From Bradysia coprophila (taxonomy: Eukaryota > Arthropoda > Insecta > Diptera > Sciaridae), in the NCBI RefSeq assembly GCF_014529535.1, contig NW_023503339.1, forward strand, positions 310,001 through 374,000: DNA of 64,000 nt. Direction: 5' to 3'. Below the pieces are notes generated by a model. It worked only from the letters and a program-made list of their open reading frames with translations. It was not told the DNA's origin and did not search any database. This document shows, piece by piece, positions 55,950-64,000 of the stretch (positions are counted from its first letter, which is position 1; every line of letters begins with the position of its first letter). The position numbers and the translations under genes were made by a program.

Positions 55950-57560
55950 TTCTCAAAATTTTTAGAATGTCCAAACCTCGAGGCAGTCCACGCAAATTTA
56001 CTTCCATTTTCCGCAAACTTGGTCATTTACAAAGTCAATTAATTCTCCAAAGACTTTTTCACGAAGAAATTACCAACTGAAATAGATATTTGTGCACCGG
56101 ACAACTGAAATACGACATATTTTGCCATGATTTTTTTTGTTATGAAATGTTGGGTTTTCCCGAACGATATATCGTGCGGGAAAAAAATCATTTCTTAACG
56201 ATTTATCGTGTAAGAAGGGTTTTGAATGAATTTTTACATGACTATGATTGAACAAATTTAATATGGTGAATGTGAAGTTTTAATTTTTTCAAGTAAATTG
56301 AAGTGTTTTGTCTATTTCAGTTGTCCTGTGCACAAAACGTTGTTCGTACCTCGACAGGAAATGGATTTATTTTAGCACACATCCTAATGGGTTGTGATGA
56401 AAGTTCATGGATTGGGCATCGGGGAATCTGGCACACGCATCATAGTATGCGTCCTTTTACGACATGTAATGAGAAGTCATGATTGTGCTAAATTCGCCGC
56501 CTATAGGTGAATCTGGCACACCATCAATTTGTATGGTGTGCCAGATTACCCGTCCCCATGGATTGACCGTCGAAATTGATCGCCAGCGCCAATGTCAACA
56601 TTTTCTTTTGATTTTTCACTTCAATGATCTATTGAAATTGAGATATAGACTCAATAAACCAATTTATAAAACATATGCCTGAAACATAAATAGTTTCACA
56701 AATTGGGCATATGAATTTATTTCAATTCAATGTACAAGAATCAACTAAAAATTATTCTACACTATGCCAAAACCATGTACTGTTTTTTTATAAAGTTGAT
56801 TAAAAGTGACGAATTTAAATAACAAAATTTAAAGGGTCAAATTCTAAAATTTAAAGGAGATTTGGTTTGAGCCTTTGCTAAAAATCCCGATACTTTTACA
56901 TGTAAATTGTAACAGCTTCTTGTGAATAATTAAGATGGCGCGTTGGTCGCATGTTGACAAACGTTGGTAATTCTGCTAACTTTAGCAATACTTTTTACAA
57001 TTGGAAAACAAATAAGCAAAATTTTGATGTATGATAGAATATGAAAACGCTGAAAATAATTTTCGACATCCAAATCAAATACAAAAAATTTTAAGATAGA
57101 ACCTAATTGTGTATTTACTGAGCGTCATAGACCTGAAACGTCATTCTTCTTCTTCTTAAAATGGTGAAAATCACAACCCATTACTTAGGACTGGTGCTGA
57201 AAAAATCGTCATTTCCTGACTTGGTACGAAAAATACTATTAGGAAAATAACTATTACGTAACTATGACGGAAAAATTGGAAAAGTTGAGTTTTCGCGCAG
57301 AGTTTGTTGATTTGAGGCGAAGCCAAGGTTAAAAATCACGCGAAAATGCGACTTCTATTATGTAAATAAATGTTTCATTGCTATTGCTCAATAGGCGCAT
57401 ATCCGAATGTCGCGGTAATATCAATTGTGGAGTGAAGCTTACTTATCATTAACAAATTTGGGTTCCTTGACTTTTTTCTGTTCATTAAATGCAAAATTTT
57501 CTACGAAATTAATCGTAATTCCCGTCATAGTAAAATTTATCTCAATAAATGTCGGCAACG
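55950..57560. other. Non-coding stretch
   Basis: A local repeat of GAATCTGGCACAC (56427 and 56510) with its complement near 56535 is the only structure seen. Confidence 0.4.
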
Positions 57561-57571
57561 CATTTAAAGCA

Positions 57572-57690
57572 TGACTAGTACTCTAACTAGAGTACTGAAA
57601 GTAGACAGTGTATCAAACAAATTTTAACACTGTAAAAAGTTTTTGTACTCTATTTGACAGCTGTCACTCAAAGCACATATGCTGGGACGT
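57572..57690. repeat. Fragment related to TIR element 6326-6702
   Basis: In inverted orientation it matches the interior 6483-6604: TAGAGTACTGAAA, AGACAGTGTA, AACAAATTTT, CACTGTAAAAA and TACTCTATTTG in the same order. Confidence 0.65.
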
Positions 57691-57699
57691 GCGTTGACG

Positions 57700-60635
57700 T
57701 CCGACTTTATCAAAAATGAAAAATCTCACAAAACCTAAAAAAAATTGGGAAACTAACCTCGAACTAGTATAATTATCGAATATATTTTTGTAGAAGCATT
57801 TTGTTCAATTGAAAACAACATCTTTTAGTTCATTAAGGTTAACAGAAATGTTGTTATATAAGACCTGATTGGCCAGAGCTAATCGTTAATCGCTAATCAT
57901 ATCTGACAGTTGGCGAATTTTTTTCCCTATATTTACGCGTACATAGTGGGTGAGCTGACCGTTCAAAAATCTGATTGATGATATTGATTGCTATTGGTTG
58001 GATTAATTTTTCGTGGTACCCTGTCCCCAAGTACATTTTATATTTTCCTAATACTGTTTTCACATCAAATCAGTTAAACATATCGAAGGGATGACTTTTG
58101 CGAAAAAAGGGAGTCAAAATATTTTTGCACTAACTTTTACACTTATCATATCAAAGTTCTGAATTAAACGCACAAAAAGAGCAGTCGAAGGAAACAAAAA
58201 TAAATCTCCCAAATGCACTTTTCGACATTTATGTGTACTGCATTATCATAAATATATTTATTCATACTTTCTACATGACTAGCAACGTATAACGATTCGT
58301 CACAGATTTTTGTCAAATATAACAATAACAACAACTGACAAAATATATCGAAGAGTATAAAATAAAAAGAAAGGAACGAATGAACCATTTTCTGTGTGTA
58401 TCACGAAACTAATTCAATTTAGTAGTTGTTGACAGTTTACCCTCCGGTTCGGTGTGGTTAGTTACAACAAAAGATGATATGTGTTCTAGAAAATATGACT
58501 CTTTAGCACATTAGAAGAATTGCTTTTCTGTCAATTCGGATTATTACACATGCGGGAGAATGTTAAAAAAAAGGTTTTTTTTCCTTTTCGATTCATTTGC
58601 ATCAAAAGTGGAAAGAAGGGACAGTACACTCATCGTAATAATGGTATTTACATGATGCGTTAGGGTGAGTCAATTCAAATTTAGTTCTAAAGTTAAAGTC
58701 ACATCTAGGCAAATCGTAAACAAAATCATCTGTTATCCACAACAACGACAAAAATAAACGATCGACGGTACACAGTGCCCTCATATATAGCAAAATATAT
58801 CTTCAACCTGATGAAGTAATAGATTTTGTGTTAAACACATCGTGACGAAACAGTGATGCAAACCCTTCACTTCGTGACGCTTTAAACGAATGACAAGAGT
58901 GACACTCTACACATCTACTGGTAAATAACTATTTCTCAACTCAGTGACAGAAAGTAAAACTTCCATGACACTGATTGGGAAAAACGTTGTTGATCGATGT
59001 CAAGCGAAGATGATGAGAGCTACCTGTGTTCCTTGGCAAACACATTACAATAAAAGTACAACATTGTTAAATTCTTCTCATCTTAGCTGTACTAGTGCTA
59101 AATTTTACGTCGTTACTAGAATTTTGAACAGTTGAGAAGTGTTATGTACAGTCCAGGCCGTATCGAGACAGTGAAGTCATGGTGGGCCCAAAATTGAAAA
59201 ACTGAAAATTAACGAATAGCCGGTTTTTTAACAGTCTCAGGGTGTGCCCGCTAGATTTTTATTTACTTTCAAAAACATACGAGCTTACGCTTACTGACAT
59301 TTTTGACTGATTTTCTGGCGTAAACTTTCACTCCACAAATTTTCAACAAAATATTCCAAAACAATCGTTTCGATTTCACCCAGAACTTTTCCTCTGTGTT
59401 CAAGGGCTAACTCATAAAAAAGATCTGACAAATCGACGCACCCTACAGATATGCGACACACATAATGTATACGTTGAATGGATCCTTAACAATCAACAAT
59501 ACAGTTGAATGGCTAATTAAAAAACAATCAAAACCGACGAACTCTCACAAAACTTTAAGCAATTAATTTTAATTATTGACACACTAGATGAAATGTAATA
59601 CGTTTTATCTGAACCGTATACTAACTGGACGATCTTCTTCTACTATAACCGTCCATATCATTAGATCCGGAGAAGAGAAGAAAAAAAAACATATAAAAGA
59701 TAATTGTAACAAGAGTTTTATTAGCAAATTATAAGATAGTCAACCATATCTCAATAGCCATATTCACTGTCGATGGACATTGGTCAAATTATTAGTCTCA
59801 AGGGTGTTTTTCTTACATAAAATGTACAATTTATTTCGTAAAGTTGAATGTGATAGCTTGAGGTTAGTTATATATTTATGGACTTTTATAGATATGAGAT
59901 GAGCTGACGTAAGAGGAAAATAAATTTTGGTATAAAGTAAAATCGGAACCAATATATTTAACGGAAAAACGGTGCGATAATGGATAAAACAAAGATTTTT
60001 TTATGTTCATATTTATGTGGTTGGGTTATGTTATATTTTTATTACTAAGTTTTCTATAAAGACCATATTGATATAATAAATACGCTTGCGGTATGTGCAT
60101 ACACAGATATTCTATATAGAATAACTCATACTGTATGCAGTGTGTACGAACATAACTCTTTGTATTACACCTCGTATCAATCGATTCGGTTGATGAACTC
60201 TAGTATGAACACATTGTACATGAAAGTTGAATTTTCTTATTTGAAGTAAGATAAATTGAAGAAAAAAAAAATAGATTTATTTCAATTGAAATGAGTAAAA
60301 CCTACATTTTAACGATGCTTCCTGATGATAATCAAAAATCAGTTCCTAGTAGCAGATGCACTACTGCATACATAATCGACAAACTTAAAAAAATCTGATT
60401 GATAGAAAAAGATTAAATCAACGAACCACTGAATACAGTTTTGTAGAAAGGCTTCGTATATGTTGCGTTTTGGGTAATCCGATTTCTTCAACTTGCAGAG
60501 CAAAATCAGGGAAATTAAACTGAAATTCTTGCAAATAATTTTCGTTGCAAATTCTAAAATTTTGTTTTGTCACATCTACAAATCTTTGATGAACGCTACC
60601 ATTCTTACTTATTCTAAATCCTACAAACAGTAATT
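57700..60635. other. AT-rich non-coding stretch
   Basis: No recognised gene; all frames are short and compositional. Confidence 0.45.
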
Positions 60636-60639
60636 ATTA

Positions 60640-61633
60640 GGGTGTAGCGTTTTGACGAAAGTATCTTGTTTTTTAAGGCCTTCTGGTAGGTTGGATGCAG
60701 AATGGTCCCCTGATCACGAAAAAAAAAACAAAAAAAAAATTGAAGTTCGAAGCTCCCATGCGCACCTCTGAAAATCGACTTTTTGGTCCCAAAGCCATAG
60801 TGAGATCAGTTCTGGCGACTGTGTGAAAAAAAAATTGTTCAGTGTTTATGATAATTACTCGTAGAGACCGTGGCTTCAATTTGGCATAATTTAAAAATTT
60901 AAAAAAATTTGGCTCACCGATTAAAAATTTAAAAAAGTGTTTCCGACCATGACTTTTTGAGAATTTTTCTGGATTTAAAGCTTTCTGAAATCTGTGACTG
61001 GAAAGCAATGTAGTCGTTAGCCATACTCACGTTTAAAAAAATTGGTTCAGATTCTTCGGAGGAATGTCGATTTCGTTTTATTATCGGACCCTAAACAATT
61101 CCCTAGAACATCATAATTGACAAAGAATTGTTTCTGAGTCGCGCAACGCAATTGAAAATGCATGCGTTTCTGTCCAAATACCTTCTGAACCGAATTTTTT
61201 TAACCTGAGTAGGGCTAATAGTCGTGTCGTAGCTCATTTTAAAGGGAATTTCAAGAGCTTTTTAAAGAAAGTAGACTCGACGTAAAGTTTCACCGGGTTG
61301 CAGATTCATTGACCTTCTAGTGTGTAAAAAATGGTACGAGAAAAACCATTTTTTAAATTTTTCACTGAATCTATGCAAAAACGGTTCCAAATTGTTCTCA
61401 GTATTGCCGGCGTTAATAATGCAGCAAATTTAACAAGTTTTTTTTTCACACAGTCGCCAGAACTTATGTCACTATGGTTTTGGGACCAAAAAGTCGGTTT
61501 TCGGAGGTGCGCATGGAAGCTTCTTCAAACTTCATTTTTATTTTTTGCTATTTTCGTGATCAGGTGACCATTCTGCATTGAACCTACCTGCAGGCCTTAA
61601 AAAACAAAATACTTTCGTCAAAACGCTACACCC
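60640..61633. mobile_element. 994-bp foldback element with about 200-bp arms
   Basis: Ends GGGTGTAGCGTTTTGACGAA and its complement. The arms (to about 60838 and from about 61436) share GGGACCAAAAAGTC and TCGCCAGAAC blocks in complement, with moderate divergence. The interior frame 61331-61567 runs into the right arm and shows no domain. No TSD found. Confidence 0.78.
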
Positions 61634-61639
61634 TCTTAG

Positions 61640-63490
61640 TAATTATACTGTTATAGACATCGACAACAAATAGTGTAAACAACAGACTAAATGGATTTAA
61701 TGGTTGTACCGTGATACGCCTGTCTCATGTACGGTACGCGTGGTGGCATCTTAGAGTTTAATTCCCCAATATTTTGCATCAATTTGCTCTTTATTGACTG
61801 TGTAACAAAAAATTGAATTAAAGCATCTGTTCACGTCGACGTAACTATCGAATGTTATTACAATCTGAAAAGGTTTTCTTATGAGTTGAAAAATTGACAA
61901 ACATTCATTGAGAATTTATAGAAATTGTTTGAAAGGAATAAAGACAAATTCAATTAGCGAACTATAAGAAAAATGAAATTCCATTGATTTAACCTCGTCT
62001 CGAATAGTCTGTCGATTAGTAGTTTTTTGATACTCCAGAGGGTAAAACATCGTCAGCCTATTGGGAATGGAGCTAGATCAGTGAAATAATATTTTTTGTT
62101 ATGATTCAGTGTGACAATCGCTAGTTACTACCTACAGATATACTGACATTAACCTAGTACCTAAGTACTTCATCCTTGCATTTTTGGCTGGCTACTACTA
62201 CTTTCTTAAATCCAAATGAAACTAAGTACCCTGTCATGGTAACCTTAACGTACTGTATGACAATGTTCGTTGTGTCTCCAACGGTCTTCATGTTGTCTGA
62301 TAAAATGGTAATAAAAAGACATTGTCAGGTTGAGTGTGCCTCGACGAAAGTCAATAATTTGCATTTGGTTCTGTTTGAAAATAAATGTCTCGTCCACAAT
62401 TTATTGTGCATTTTTATCGGGTACACACGGTATACCGTAACAAAAACTAAAACATTTCATACTTTCACCCCCAAAATATATACTTATCCACAGCACATAC
62501 CCAACCATTCCCATATATTCTTCCAAGCACTCACAAACTAACCGTTTGAAACGCTTCATTTCATCAATAAATTTAATTTTTAAATAAAACTCGATCAAAT
62601 GCAATTACTTATCGATAAACATGTGATATAACTTGCTTTTAAGCGTAAAGACAGTGGTGGAGGGATAAAAAGTATAAATTTCAATAGAGTTCGGTCATAA
62701 ATTTTATCTTTCTTTCCGTAGCGCACTTATAATCTAGAAAATTGTTTGGTAAACGTACTTTTAATGTGATTTACTGTTCTAAATACAATACAATATGAGT
62801 ATTTTATGGGTTTTCAATTGAAATTTCGAAATTGTGTGAGGCGAAATTTTCGTTCGGGTAAAATGCTGGTTGATTTTTGTGTGCAGTAATAGACGATTTC
62901 GTATACACATCTTCACAACTATACGTATAATACTGAAGAAGGTTGGTTATTGTTGTCGATTTTGTATAATATATGTACGTACACCGACTGGGAGAGATGT
63001 AACTTTAATTTCATCGAACATTGTTGTGATACATTATTGCTGAAATTTTAGTGGGTTACATGGGCTATTTACGTTAAAGTTGATAATATTTTTTGCATAA
63101 TATTTTCTGGTCTCGTCTTTCAGCCAAAATTAAATGAAATTTTGTGTAAAAAAAAGTCTAAACTGATGCTTCACGGCAACTATACTTTAACTTTTAGGTT
63201 TCTTTTATCAGCACCACCTTTTGAATTGAAAATTTAACAATAGAATTTAACAAGTGGAAGAGCAAGCAATTGATTCAAATGTTAGCAGGTCTGCTTGGCG
63301 TTGTTCGGCAGATAGTGGAGACAAATTGCTGGAAAATATATTTCCCATTCATTCGCTGTTTCAAAAGATTCCGCATCAAATCTTTCTGATTTTTATTTTT
63401 GAAAAAGGTTGATGTCATCAAAACGATTTCAATTTCTATCCAAACGATTTTGCGATTTAATTTCTGACACACCATGCGTTTTTGGGTGGA
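61640..63490. other. Non-coding stretch
   Basis: No gene or repeat recognised. Confidence 0.45.
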
Positions 63491-63498
63491 TTGTCGCT

Positions 63499-63916
63499 GG
63501 TTTTAAGAGGCACCGGTACTTTGCCGAAAAGCATACATTAGGGCGAATTTTAAATACTGTATTTTAGTTTACTTTTGATGATATCTTTCGCCCAGAATCA
63601 TTTTTCAAAAATGTACGACTGCAATTCCGACCACGAATGTGTTAGCTTTCAACAGAAAATAGATTTGGTTGTAGCGATTTGACCAGCTCTGAGAACAATG
63701 AACAGTTTATGAAAATTTCATTAAACTGCTCACTTTTCTCAGAGCTGGTCAAACGATTAGAAGCAAAACTAATTTTTATTTAAAGCTAACAGATTCGTGG
63801 TTGGAATTGCGGTCGTACATTTTTCAAAAAGGATTCTGATGAAAAGATATTAACAAAAATGAAATACGAAACACGCAAATGCAGGCTACAATTTTAGCTA
63901 AGTGCCTCTTAATACC
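63499..63916. mobile_element. 418-bp TIR element with inner palindrome
   Basis: Outer ends GGTTTTAAGAGGCAC and GTGCCTCTTAATACC. An inner palindrome (63595-63840) has arms with TTTTTCAAAAATGTACGACTG and GACCAGCTCTGAGAA and their complements. No ORF, no TSD. Confidence 0.7.
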
Positions 63917-64000
63917 ACTAAAGCATCGAACGTAAAAATTACAGTTCGTAATGTTGCTATACCTGTCCAGTCCATACAACATTGATTGTTATCATGTCAG

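Noticed and set aside
1-64000. CRISPR arrays, bacterial operons, phage genes
   Set aside because: No regularly spaced direct repeats, no tight gene arrays, and the genes present are intron-bearing insect types.

Overview
The window is eukaryotic and almost certainly from an insect genome, most likely a dipteran (inference). It is AT-rich, has short introns of about 57-85 bp with GT/AG borders, and is packed with DNA transposons, foldback MITEs, a Jockey-like LINE tail, a Penelope-like remnant and a tRNA-derived SINE head. I see no bacterial operons, CRISPR arrays or rRNA genes. The species cannot be named from sequence alone.

Host genes are confined to the first 24 kb. (1) A STAMBP/AMSH-type JAMM deubiquitinase on the minus strand (937-3001; last exon not found). 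(2) A single-exon GNAT acetyltransferase on minus (6807-7316) with a bacterial-looking signature. (3) Two divergently transcribed, secreted trypsin-fold pseudoproteases (10520-13230 minus, 267 aa; 14274-15588 plus, 283 aa), both lacking catalytic His and Ser. (4) An 8-exon SLC26 anion transporter on minus (21626-24006, 631 aa). Exon borders were set by hand from GT/AG sites, reading phase and family motifs, and the phases close for genes 3 and 4.

Between genes 3 and 4 lies a 5.6-kb two-gene DNA transposon (15883-21503), bounded by 13-bp inverted ends. It carries a 672-codon transposase related to the TNP2/DUF4218 (CACTA/EnSpm-type) proteins and a multi-exon companion whose C-terminus resembles DUF4806.

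From 24 to 64 kb there is almost no convincing host coding. The dominant structure is a direct segmental duplication of about 5.7 kb (copy A about 36095-41825, copy B about 46970-52665, 10.9 kb apart). Each copy acquired its own insertions, so each preserves empty sites for the other. Copy A has a 1268-bp hAT-type element (8-bp TSD), a 1204-bp 5'-truncated LINE (11-bp TSD), a 305-bp Merlin-like MITE (8-bp TSD) and a 313-bp unclassified insert. Copy B has a 1.35-kb Penelope-derived unit, with a GIY-YIG endonuclease ORF between two inverted arms of about 415 bp that each contain a hammerhead-ribozyme core, plus several MITEs. Relics of another retroelement-linked protein family, transmembrane-like ORFs broken by nested foldbacks, an odorant-binding-protein-like exon, a 425-bp near-perfect palindrome and further TIR elements complete the region.
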